Positions 31,813 through 39,731 of a DNA stretch of 64,000 nucleotides are shown here, piece by piece. Location of the stretch: positions 62,001 through 126,000 of the forward strand of contig PNOH01000005.1 in the NCBI GenBank assembly GCA_013824715.1, written 5' to 3'. Positions within the stretch are counted from its first letter, which is position 1. Every line of letters starts with the position of its first letter. Source of the stretch: Odoribacter sp. (GTDB lineage: Bacteria; Bacteroidota; Bacteroidia; Bacteroidales; Prolixibacteraceae). A program made the position numbers and the translations under genes. The notes under the pieces are model-generated. The model saw nothing but the letters and a program-made list of their open reading frames with translations, was not told the DNA's origin and ran no database searches.

Positions 31813-32871
31813 TTGAGAAATATGAAATCAGTTGATCGCACAAAACCGGTTTTGGTGACCGGAGGAACAGGATACCTGGCATCGTGGATCGTGAAACAAT
31901 TATTGGATCAGGGATTTGAAGTCAGGACAACTGTCAGAAACCTGGCGCAAAAAGATAAATTCGCGCATTTGACCGAATTGGCTGTAAAAAGCAAGGGAAT
32001 ATTACAGTTTTTTGAAGCCGATCTGCTCAAAAAGGGAAGCTTCGCTGAAGCTATGACTGGCTGTGAACTGGTCATTCACACTGCTTCACCTTTTAAAATT
32101 TCAGGAATAAAAAATGCACAAAAGGAGCTTGTAGAACCTGCTTTGGAGGGTACACGCAATGTGCTGGATTCGATGAATGCTACCGAAAGTGTTAAACGGG
32201 TGGTGCTGACATCGAGTGTTGCGGCCATCTTTGGCGATGCCATCGACATTCGGAATACCGAAAAAGGAATATTTACCGAAGAACATTGGAATACTACCAG
32301 TTCGTCCGAACATCAGCCCTATCCGTATTCGAAAGTTCTGGCTGAAAAGCTGGCATGACAAATGGCCGAAAAACAAAGCCGGTGGGATTTGCTTGTGATC
32401 AATCCGGGATTTATTATGGGGCCATCGCTGAGCAAACGCACCGATTCAACGAGTATTGAAATCATGATCCAGTTGGCTACCGGAAAGTTCAAAACTGGCG
32501 TTCCTTCTGGAAATATGAGTTTTGTTGATGTACGCGACGTGGCCAAAGCTCATATTCTGGCTGGTTTCACCCCAAATGCTTCCGGAAGGCATATTTGCAC
32601 CTCGGCTGATAAAAGCTTTCTCGATCTGGCAAATGTAATCCGGGCCGATTATCCGGAATTCCCTTTACCTAAGAAGTTTGTTCCGAAATGGCTGTTTGGT
32701 TTGATAGCCCCTATGGTTGGTTTTACCCGCAAATATGTAAAACTGAACGTGGGTTTCGACCTGGTGATGGATAATAGTTACATCAAAAAAGATTTGGGGA
32801 TGGAATTCATTCCTTTTAAACAAACAATCGCCGATCATTTTAAACAATTGCTAGCCGACGGAATCATTTAA
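31813..32871 (+). pseudogene. NAD-dependent epimerase/reductase (extended SDR) interrupted by an in-frame TGA
   Basis: One frame of 352 codons encodes a complete SDR of the dihydroflavonol/aldehyde reductase type: VTGGTGYLASWIVKQLLDQG at the start, VVLTSSVAAIFGDA, PYPYSKVLAEKLA, then after the stop QMAEKQSRWDLLVINPGFIM, and MSFVDVRDVAKAHILAG. A single TGA at 32356-32358 splits it, in the YxxxK helix where I expect a tryptophan in relatives (TGG to TGA). The rest shows no frameshift. Either a recent nonsense mutation, a base-call error, or low-level readthrough. It lies 10 bp before another NAD-binding gene. Confidence 0.8.
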
Positions 32872-32881
32872 AAACCTTGAT

Positions 32882-33526
32882 ATGGGAAAAGTTGCAAATG
32901 TAATAGGAGGCACTGGATTTGTCGGCCAAAATCTTGTTAACCAATTGCTCTTTCATTCTGAGTTTGAGAAAGTCCGTATTTTTGTTCGCCGGAAAACCAG
33001 ATTTATTCATACTAACCTGGAAGAAATAATCATTGATTTTGACCAGCCGGAAAGCTGGAAGCACCTTGTTCAGGGCGACGTACTTTTTTCAATTCTTGGT
33101 ACAACAATAAAAACAGTCAAAACCAGGAAGAGTCGTTACCGGATTGGTTATACCAATCAGTACGAATTTGCCAGGGCTGCTGCTGAAAATGGTGTCTCAA
33201 CCTATATTTTGGTATCATCTGTGGGTGCAAACTCAAAATCCTTATTTTTTTATTCCAGAATGAAAGGTAAGTTAGAAGAAGAAGTTGCCAGGCTGAATTT
33301 CAGAAAACTGATCATACTCCGCCCTTCAATTCTGGATGGACATCGTTCTGAAAGAAGGGTAGGCGAGAAGTTCCGTCTATTTATCAGCCGACTTTTAAAC
33401 AGGTTGAATTTGAAAAAATTCCGGCCAACTCCGGTCAATGTATTATCTTCAAAAATGATCCGCCTTTCAATCGATCACACCGAAGGATTTCGCCTGATGG
33501 AAGGTGATGAAATATTTTCTGTTTAA
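32882..33526 (+). CDS. NAD(P)H-binding short oxidoreductase
   Basis: 214 residues. The Rossmann motif VANVIGGTGFVGQNLVNQLL is at the N-terminus, followed by YILVSSVGANSKSLFFYSRM with a YxxxK-like YSRMK, and LIILRPSILDGHRSERRVGE. This is the HTATIP2/NmrA-like group of atypical SDRs. The substrate is unknown. It follows the broken SDR gene by 10 bp, so the two were probably an operon. The protein is short but complete for its group. Confidence 0.78.
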   Translation: MGKVANVIGGTGFVGQNLVNQLLFHSEFEKVRIFVRRKTRFIHTNLEEIIIDFDQPESWKHLVQGDVLFSILGTTIKTVKTRKSRYRIGYTNQYEFARAAAENGVSTYILVSSVGANSKSLFFYSRMKGKLEEEVARLNFRKLIILRPSILDGHRSERRVGEKFRLFISRLLNRLNLKKFRPTPVNVLSSKMIRLSIDHTEGFRLMEGDEIFSV

Positions 33527-33625
33527 ATCATCTCCTTTCTAAATATTTGTGACTTGCACGAAGAAAAAATCAACTAAAACGCTTCTCATTCGTTAAATAT
33601 CGAAACATATAAAAATCAAATAAAA

Positions 33626-34060
33626 ATGTATTCAGGATTTTTGAACGTTCATGATATCTTACGATGGTTACTTTTGCTTAGTTTGGTAATTACTTTGGCT
33701 AAATATCTTGCCGGATGGCTCGGTAACCAACGCTGGAAAAAGACCGACAATATTTTAGGAATTGTATTTACCTCGCTGATTGATTTGCAGTTACTAACCG
33801 GTTTGGCGCTTTATTTCTTCCTGAGCCCGGTCACTAAACTTGCCTTCAGCAATTTTGGGGCAGCCATGCAGGATGCCAATTTGCGCTTTTATGCGGTCGA
33901 ACATTTTTTCATGATGTTCGTCGCTGCCGTTCTCGTACATATCGGACGTGCCAAATCGAAGAAGGCCAAATATGACAGGAAGAAATTTAAAACTGCATTT
34001 ATCTTCTTTTTTGTAGCCTTAATTGTCATGGTGGCCGCCATTCCGTGGAGCAGGTTGTAA
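33626..34060 (+). CDS. Four-helix integral membrane protein, cytochrome-b-like in some annotations
   Basis: 144 residues with about four hydrophobic segments (around residues 12-30, 48-68, 90-108 and 123-140). Histidines occur in VHDILRWLLLL, VEHFFMMFVAAVLVHIGRAK, the sort of pairing that might bind haem, but no CxxCH or other firm motif is present. I cannot assign a function. It is a conserved type in Bacteroidota as far as I recall. An intrinsic terminator follows at 34080-34125, so it is likely a single-gene unit. Confidence 0.65.
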   Translation: MYSGFLNVHDILRWLLLLSLVITLAKYLAGWLGNQRWKKTDNILGIVFTSLIDLQLLTGLALYFFLSPVTKLAFSNFGAAMQDANLRFYAVEHFFMMFVAAVLVHIGRAKSKKAKYDRKKFKTAFIFFFVALIVMVAAIPWSRL

Positions 34061-34079
34061 CCTAAAATTATCATGGGAG

Positions 34080-34125
34080 AACACCATTAAAGGATTTGAA
34101 AAAATCTTTTATTGGTGTTTTTTTT
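34080..34125 (+). terminator. Intrinsic terminator downstream of the membrane protein gene
   Basis: AACACCATTAAAGGATT pairs imperfectly with AATCTTTTATTGGTGTT around a short A-rich loop and is followed by eight T residues (34118-34125). Confidence 0.75.
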
Positions 34126-34173
34126 GCGGTCTGGTGAACCTTTCATTTTTGGCGTGTACAGAAACAAAAAAAC

Positions 34174-34386
34174 ATGATTTTTCAGAAAAGCAAATACATT
34201 GGATTGATACTGACCGTCAGTTTTCTAACTTTGGGTTTTATACTGATGAGTGGCGGAGGTTCTTCTGATCCGAATGTTTTTAATGAAGAAATTTTCAGTT
34301 TCAGGCGGATAACCCTTGCGCCATTGATCATTGTTGGTTCATATATAGCTTTAATCTGGCTAATTCTAAAAAAATCGCCGAATTGA
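34174..34386 (+). CDS. DUF3098-type small membrane protein
   Basis: 70 residues with two hydrophobic helices (GLILTVSFLTLGFILMSGGG and LAPLIIVGSYIALIWLIL). Between them SSDPNVFNEEIFSFRRITLA is the hallmark of the DUF3098 family of Bacteroidota. Function unknown. The stop TGA at 34384-34386 overlaps the TTG start of the sigma factor gene, so translation of the two may be coupled. Confidence 0.75.
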   Translation: MIFQKSKYIGLILTVSFLTLGFILMSGGGSSDPNVFNEEIFSFRRITLAPLIIVGSYIALIWLILKKSPN

Positions 34387-34961
34387 TATTTCGCAGAAAA
34401 AATAGGACATGGAGTGATAATGAGTTGATGCAGCAAATCGTTTCGGGCGATCAGGCAGCATTCAACGAACTTTACCTTCGGTATAAAGACCGGATGTACT
34501 ATTATTTCTTTCGAATGCTTGGCAATTCGGCAGATTATGCGAACGATTTTTTACAGGAACTTTTTATGAAACTGATCGAAAAACCTGAAAGTTATCATCC
34601 GGATTATTCGTTTCAGACCTGGCTTTATTCGGTGGCCAACAACATGTGCAAAAATGAATACCGCCATCGTGATGTAATAAAAGAATATCATTCGGTTGAA
34701 GCTTTGAAACCTCGGATAGACTACATGAATGTATCAACTGTTGAGCCGGAGCAGGCTTTAGAAAAGATTTTTCAAACACTCGATCAGCTTGGAGAAGAAC
34801 ACCGGTCGGCATTTATACTCCGCTACCGCGAAGGATTTTCGATTCGCGAAGTGGCCGGAATACTTGAACTTCCGGAAGGAACTGTGAAATCGCGCCTGTT
34901 TTATGCGAAAAAAATGTTGGCTGAAAAGCTCGAATATTTAAAAGATGAAATTGAATTCTAA
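34383..34961 (+). CDS. ECF-type RNA polymerase sigma factor
   Basis: 192 residues counted from a TTG at 34383, which overlaps the preceding stop. An ATG at 34428 (MQQIVSGDQAAFNELY) is the alternative start and would remove 15 residues. Region 2 is seen in DYANDFLQELFMKLIEKPES and FQTWLYSVANNMCKNEYR, and region 4 in LRYREGFSIREVAGILELPE and GTVKSRLFYAKK. It is followed 11 bp later by a small membrane protein that may be its partner. The genes it controls cannot be inferred here. Confidence 0.85.
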   Translation: MIFRRKNRTWSDNELMQQIVSGDQAAFNELYLRYKDRMYYYFFRMLGNSADYANDFLQELFMKLIEKPESYHPDYSFQTWLYSVANNMCKNEYRHRDVIKEYHSVEALKPRIDYMNVSTVEPEQALEKIFQTLDQLGEEHRSAFILRYREGFSIREVAGILELPEGTVKSRLFYAKKMLAEKLEYLKDEIEF

Positions 34962-34972
34962 AATTCTGCACC

Positions 34973-35335
34973 ATGAAAAATACAAATCAGGATCAATTTT
35001 TTTCTGAACTTCTTCGGAAAGATCAGGTTGGCGGACACGACAAGTCCATCGAAGATCGGTTGATGTATTCTTTTTTACTGAAGAACAGCAGTTCGAAACT
35101 GAAGCAAAATTCGTTTGCCAGCTTTTTGGGATGGATTTTTTCATCTCAAAGTCTAGGTTTGAAAACCGGATTGGTGTCGGCTATTTTATTTTTTTCGGTC
35201 ATGACTAATCAAATCAGCATCGAATCAGGAAAAGTCACCGCAACCGATAGCCTTTTTACCAAACGCGTGTTGGTGGCCGATTCCACCAGTTTCATTCAGG
35301 CCATTGATTCTATTCGTACCGATAGTCTGAATTAA
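34973..35335 (+). CDS. Small single-pass membrane protein next to a sigma factor
   Basis: 120 residues. The N-terminal half is charged and cytoplasmic-looking (DQFFSELLRKDQVGGHDKSI). One hydrophobic helix lies at about residues 61-76 (KTGLVSAILFFSVMTN), followed by a Ser/Thr/Asp-rich tail. No anti-sigma motif (for example a zinc-binding HxxxCxxC) is present. The position 11 bp after the sigma gene, in the same operon, suggests a regulatory partner, but that is inference only. Confidence 0.6.
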   Translation: MKNTNQDQFFSELLRKDQVGGHDKSIEDRLMYSFLLKNSSSKLKQNSFASFLGWIFSSQSLGLKTGLVSAILFFSVMTNQISIESGKVTATDSLFTKRVLVADSTSFIQAIDSIRTDSLN

Positions 35336-35512
35336 CAACTTGCCAGAGCAAAAATTTGACAATCAAAAGAATAGTTCTCTTCTGATCCTCCGTTTTCCCC
35401 AAAAAATCTTTATTTTTAAAAGGTTTTACGGATTTCACTGATTTCAGTGGCCGACAGACCAAAAAACTGAACCCTTTGAACGGGATGAATACATCTCAAA
35501 AAAGCACTAACC

Positions 35513-36103
35513 ATGAATAACATTTGGGCCATTGTTTTGGCGGCAGGCTTGTCGAGCCGGATGGGAACTCAGAAACTGCTTTTACCTTTTAAAGGAAAAA
35601 GCATTGTTGAGATTGTAATCGAAAACATCCTTAATTCGGGAATTGACAAGATAATGGTTGTTCTGGGGGCCAATCATGACGAAATTGATGAAGTGTTGAA
35701 ATCATGGCCGGTAAAAACTGTCAGGAATGAAAATTTTCGGGAAGGAATGCACACTTCAGTAATTTCAGGAGTGAAAGCGTTGCCAGAGAATGCAAAAGCA
35801 GCTATGATTTTTTTGGGTGACCAGCCTTTTATTCCTGGGAAAGCAATTCAAACTGTTGCTGAGGCCTGGCAATCTTCAGGAAAAGGAATCATCATTCCAT
35901 TGTTCGATGGCAAACGGGGCCATCCGCCTTTGTATGATATGAAGCTTCGGAACGAAATTCTGAACCTTGATCCATCGGTTGGATTACGGTCGGTTGCAAT
36001 GAAATTTCCGGATGAAATTTGTGAAATAGAAACTTTTTGTCCGGAAATCGTAAGAGACATAGATACGAAAAGTGACTATTTGAACGAATTGGGAATGAGA
36101 TGA
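35513..36103 (+). CDS. MobA/MocA-like molybdenum cofactor cytidylyltransferase
   Basis: 196 residues. IVLAAGLSSRMGTQKLLLPF at the N-terminus is the nucleotide-binding loop of the MobA-like NTP transferase family, with IFLGDQPFIPGKAIQ and FDGKRGHPPLYD further on. MocA adds CMP to molybdopterin for xanthine-oxidase-type enzymes. The gene stands just upstream of a Mo-hydroxylase pair (36807-39439), which supports the cofactor role. The link is interrupted only by REP-like sequences and a transposase-like gene. A role in another nucleotide transfer cannot be fully excluded. Confidence 0.8.
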   Translation: MNNIWAIVLAAGLSSRMGTQKLLLPFKGKSIVEIVIENILNSGIDKIMVVLGANHDEIDEVLKSWPVKTVRNENFREGMHTSVISGVKALPENAKAAMIFLGDQPFIPGKAIQTVAEAWQSSGKGIIIPLFDGKRGHPPLYDMKLRNEILNLDPSVGLRSVAMKFPDEICEIETFCPEIVRDIDTKSDYLNELGMR

Positions 36104-36110
36104 TAATGCC

Positions 36111-36245
36111 ACCCCTTCGGGGTTGGTTGATGGCGGTGCAATTTGTTGGCTATAATCTTGTCACGCCTTCGGCGTTAAAGCAATCCCGAAGGGATTTAAA
36201 GATTATAGAAGATACGAAATGAAAAAGAAATAATCCCGAAGGGAT
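36111..36245. repeat. REP-like palindrome cluster upstream of the transposase gene
   Basis: Four short palindromes in 135 bp: ACCCCTTCGGGGT (36111-36123), ACGCCTTCGGCGT (36163-36175), AATCCCGAAGGGATT (36182-36196) and AATCCCGAAGGGAT (36232-36245). The middle pair is enclosed by the inverted words CTATAATCTT (36150-36159) and AAGATTATAG (36199-36208), so a compound hairpin can form. Confidence 0.8.
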
Positions 36246-36284
36246 GACATGATAGAAATGACACATTATTAAAATTCAAAAAAT

Positions 36285-36749
36285 ATGGCAGGAACATTCT
36301 CTCAAATTTACATTCAGGTTGTATTTGCCGTAAATGGTCGCACAAACCTACTTCAAAAACCGTGGCGCGATGAGGTATTCAAATATATGTCAGGCATCGT
36401 CAAAGGTAAAAATCAAAAACCGATCATTGTCAATGGGGTTGCCAATCATGTGCATTTATTTGTCGGACTAAAACCTTCCAAGTCATTATCTGATCTAATC
36501 AGAGATGTTAAGAATAATTCAACTAATTTTATCAATGAGCAAAATTTTGTACGGGGTAAATTTTCCTGGCAAGAAGGTTTTGGCTCTTTCTCTTATTCAC
36601 ATTCTCAAATCGAACAGGTATATCAATATATTCTGAAACAGGAAGAACACCATCATAAAATGACTTTTAAGGAAGAATATTTAGATTTTCTGAAAAAGTT
36701 TGAAGTTGAATATGATGAAAAATATTTGTTTGAATGGTATGATGAATAA
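36285..36749 (+). mobile_element. IS200/IS605-type (REP-associated tyrosine) transposase
   Basis: 154 residues. The metal-binding HUH motif appears as NHVHLFVGL near residue 63, and a conserved tyrosine region as QVYQYILKQEEHHHK near residue 128. This is the Y1 single-strand transposase fold. REP-like palindromes directly upstream (36111-36245) suggest a REP-associated transposase rather than a free insertion sequence; no accessory TnpB gene is present. It lies between the MocA-like gene and the Mo-hydroxylase genes on the same strand. It appears intact. Confidence 0.85.
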
Positions 36750-36806
36750 GTCTCCCATTCAGATGGTGCGAATATATTTTGAATGAACTAAATAAAACCA
36801 ACAAAC

Positions 36807-37277
36807 ATGGTAAAACAAATTAAATTTGAACTAAACGGGAAAAAGGTGGAAATACCACTTGAAGCCGGACAAAGCTTGCTTTGGGCCCTCCGGAACAATT
36901 TCAACCTGACCGGCACCAAATATGGCTGCGGCGAGGATTATTGCGGCGCATGCACCGTGATTATGGACGGAGAAGCTGTCCGTTCGTGCGGAATTACAAT
37001 GGAAGATGTTTCGGGCAAAAAAATTACCACCATCGAAGGCATGTCGGTAAACGGGAAACTCCACCCGGTTCAGCAGGCCTTTGTCGAACACGACGCGTTG
37101 CAATGCGGATTCTGTACCCCTGGAATGATCATGAATGCATACGGCCTTCTGTTAAAAACCCCTCATCCTACCAGAGAGCAGATTATCGATGGAATGGAAG
37201 ATAACCTCTGCCGCTGCGGCGCGCATACCCGAATTCTCGATGCCATTGAATCGGCCTCCAAAGTCCTGAAAATTTAA
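36807..37277 (+). CDS. Molybdenum hydroxylase small subunit, two [2Fe-2S] clusters
   Basis: 156 residues, the usual size. The plant-type cluster ligands are in YGCGEDYCGACTVIMDG and a preceding Cys-poor loop with R-SCG (AVRSCGITM). The second cluster uses CGFCTPGMIMNAYGLL and DNLCRCGAHTRI. It carries electrons for the large subunit encoded 20 bp downstream. Such subunits (xanthine dehydrogenase, CO dehydrogenase, isoquinoline 1-oxidoreductase) transfer electrons between the Mo site and an acceptor. No signal peptide of its own, which fits co-export with the Tat-bearing large subunit. Confidence 0.92.
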   Translation: MVKQIKFELNGKKVEIPLEAGQSLLWALRNNFNLTGTKYGCGEDYCGACTVIMDGEAVRSCGITMEDVSGKKITTIEGMSVNGKLHPVQQAFVEHDALQCGFCTPGMIMNAYGLLLKTPHPTREQIIDGMEDNLCRCGAHTRILDAIESASKVLKI

Positions 37278-37297
37278 CCTGACAAATAGAAAACCAG

Positions 37298-39439
37298 ATG
37301 AAAGACAATAAATATTATCGGGACGAAGTGCCTGAAAACAATCCGACTTTTGAAGTTGACCGGCGGGATTTTGTAAAACTATTGGGTGGCGGCCTTTTTA
37401 TCTATTTTCAATTGGGCGAATTTCTGACGGGAGTAGCCGCCGAGGCTGCCCAGCAACGATCGCTTCCAAAGGATTACAATGCCTTTCTGCACATCAGCGA
37501 GGATGGTACGGTGACCTGCCTGATCGGGAAAATTGAAATGGGGCAGGGGATTATCACTTCATTTCCGCAGATGGTAGCCGACGAACTGGATACCCCTCTG
37601 GAAAGTGTGAAAATGGTGATGGGCGATACCGAATTATGCCCCTATGATGCCGGAACCTGGGGGTCACTTTCGACCCGTTCACTTGGCCCGGCGCTGATGG
37701 CTGTAATAGCTGAAGCCCGTGGTGTATTGCTGAACCTCGGTTCTGAAAATCTGGGTGTAGCTGTGGAAGAACTTGCGATTGAAAACGGAGTAATTTTCGT
37801 TAAGAACAAGAAGAATAAAAAGATCGGTTTCGGACAACTTGCACAAGGAAAGAAGATTGAAAAATACCTTGATGTGAAACCCAAGGCAAAAGATTTCAGT
37901 GAGTATAAAATTCGTGGGAAGTCGTTCACACATGCCGATGGGATTGCCAAGGCAAAAGGCGAAGCGCAATATACGGGCGATTTCAGGATGCCCGGAATGT
38001 TGTATGCCAAAATCCTGAGGCCACCATCGCACGGGGCAACCTTGGTTTCGGCTGATACTTCGGAAGCTGAAAAGTTGGAAGGAATTTCGATTGCCCGCGA
38101 CAAAGAACTTGTTGCTGTTTTGCACCGGGATATTGAAAAAGCGGAAGCAGCGCTTGCCAAAGTAAAAGCCGAATACAAGTTCGATGAAATGAAAGTGGAC
38201 GACCAAACCGTTTTCAAACACATGCTTGAATTTCCTTCGGAAGCAAGGGTTGTAAAAAGTACGGGTGATATTGCAACTGGTAAAAACAGTTCAAACCAAA
38301 TATTGGAGAGCGAGTTTCACAACAGTTACGTGGCTCATGCAGCAATAGAGCCCCATACCGCTCTGGGATTTATGGAAGGCGACAAGGTTGTGGTCAGGGC
38401 ATCGACCCAAACCCCTTTCGGGGCGCAGGACGGAATTGCCCGCGAACTGGGACTTGGACTGGATAAGGTCAGGGTTATTGCACCATTCCTGGGTGGTGGA
38501 TTTGGGGGAAAAACAATGTTTCGTCAAGCTGTGGAAGCTGCCCGTTTAACCAAATTAACCGGAAAACCCATCATGGTGCTTTGGACCCGGAAAGAGAGTT
38601 TCTTTTACGATAACTTCCGTCCGGGAGCAGTCATCAAAATTACTTCAGGAACCGACAAGTCCGGAAAAATTTCGTTGTGGGATTATCACGAATATTTTGC
38701 AGGCGCCCGCGGATCGGATACCATTTATGATGTTCCCAATGCCAAAACCACCAGCTATTCGGCCCGAAATGTTCATCCATTTCTTACCGGCGCCTGGCGT
38801 GCCCCGGGAAACAATACGAATACATTTGCCCGTGAGTCGCAAATTGAAATGATGGCGGCAAAAATCGGAGCCGATCCTCTGGATTTCAGGTTAAAAAACC
38901 TGAAAGATGAACGAATGATTGGTGTGCTGAAAGCTGTTGCCGACCTGTTTGGCTGGACTCCGGCCAAATCGCCAAGCGGACGTGGATATGGCATTGCCTG
39001 CGGTTTCGACGCGGGAGGTTATGTGGCCCACATGGCTGAAGTAAAAGTGGACCAAAAAACCGGTAAAATAAAAGTAATCAGGGTAGCCTGTGCCGAGGAA
39101 CTCGGATTCTGTATTAATCCGCAAGGGGCCACTATTCAGCTTGAAGGCTGCATTACGATGGGAATGGGCTACGCGCTGACCGAAGAAGTGAAGTTCACCG
39201 GCGGCGATGTTCATACAACCAATTTTGGAAATTACCAGCTTCCGCAGTTTTCGTGGCTACCTAAAATACAGACTAAAATTCTGGATAAGAATGAAGCTCC
39301 GCAAGGAGGCGGCGAGCCTGGAATTATTTGTATGGGAGGTGTTCTTGCCAATGCTGTTTATGATGCTTGTGGCGCCCGGCTTTACCAGCTTCCGATGACT
39401 CCTGAAAGAGTGTTGGAGGCGATTGCTAAGGTGAAATAA
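37298..39439 (+). CDS. Molybdopterin-dependent hydroxylase large subunit, Tat-exported
   Basis: 713 residues. A twin-arginine signal is seen near residues 22-40 (DRRDFVKLLGGGLFIYFQL), so the enzyme should be periplasmic. Molybdopterin-binding regions include LIGKIEMGQGIITSFPQM, FLGGGFGGKTMFRQAVEAAR and GAWRAPGNNTNTFARESQIE. The active-site glutamate is in QGGGEPGIICM near the end. The length and layout match the isoquinoline 1-oxidoreductase beta-type (IorB) group more than cytosolic xanthine dehydrogenase. Substrate is unknown; these enzymes hydroxylate N-heterocycles or aldehydes. It follows the small subunit by 20 bp. Confidence 0.9.
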   Translation: MKDNKYYRDEVPENNPTFEVDRRDFVKLLGGGLFIYFQLGEFLTGVAAEAAQQRSLPKDYNAFLHISEDGTVTCLIGKIEMGQGIITSFPQMVADELDTPLESVKMVMGDTELCPYDAGTWGSLSTRSLGPALMAVIAEARGVLLNLGSENLGVAVEELAIENGVIFVKNKKNKKIGFGQLAQGKKIEKYLDVKPKAKDFSEYKIRGKSFTHADGIAKAKGEAQYTGDFRMPGMLYAKILRPPSHGATLVSADTSEAEKLEGISIARDKELVAVLHRDIEKAEAALAKVKAEYKFDEMKVDDQTVFKHMLEFPSEARVVKSTGDIATGKNSSNQILESEFHNSYVAHAAIEPHTALGFMEGDKVVVRASTQTPFGAQDGIARELGLGLDKVRVIAPFLGGGFGGKTMFRQAVEAARLTKLTGKPIMVLWTRKESFFYDNFRPGAVIKITSGTDKSGKISLWDYHEYFAGARGSDTIYDVPNAKTTSYSARNVHPFLTGAWRAPGNNTNTFARESQIEMMAAKIGADPLDFRLKNLKDERMIGVLKAVADLFGWTPAKSPSGRGYGIACGFDAGGYVAHMAEVKVDQKTGKIKVIRVACAEELGFCINPQGATIQLEGCITMGMGYALTEEVKFTGGDVHTTNFGNYQLPQFSWLPKIQTKILDKNEAPQGGGEPGIICMGGVLANAVYDACGARLYQLPMTPERVLEAIAKVK

Positions 39440-39455
39440 ATTTGTTTAAAGTTAT

Positions 39456-39610
39456 GGATTCCATCCCTTTTTTGAAAGGTGGAATCCGTACTTTGAACGG
39501 ATGCCAGAGGCATCAAATGTTTATAGAAACAGCCGGAACAACGCGAAATACGATTCCGGCGGAGTCGAACGAATCTTTCCATATTGCGATGGCTATAAAC
39601 ATGCAAATCC
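39456..39610. repeat. Palindromic repeat cluster after the Mo-hydroxylase
   Basis: Contains the hairpin GGATTCCATCC with its near inverse GGTGGAATCC (39456-39488), ATGCCAGAGGCAT (about 39500-39512), inverted TGTTTATAG and CTATAAACA (about 39518-39602) and CAAATCCTCTGGATTTG (about 39604-39620). The 292 bp gap has no supported gene. Confidence 0.6.
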
Positions 39611-39731
39611 TCTGGATTTGAGTAAATCCATCCATTTGATGATCAAATGATTCAATCATTCGAAAAGAGATGGAATCCTTCACTCACATTGCCTTCCTCA
39701 TTGTATAAATATTTTCTATTTCTCAACCTTA

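Noticed and set aside
34023-34268. 81-codon frame with a lipoprotein-like start
   Set aside because: It crosses the terminator at 34080-34125 and overlaps the DUF3098-type gene in another frame; the latter has the conserved text.
37642-38223. Long antisense frames (up to 193 codons) inside the Mo-hydroxylase gene
   Set aside because: They mirror the codon pattern of the real gene, and the serine/phenylalanine-rich text is typical of antisense shadows.
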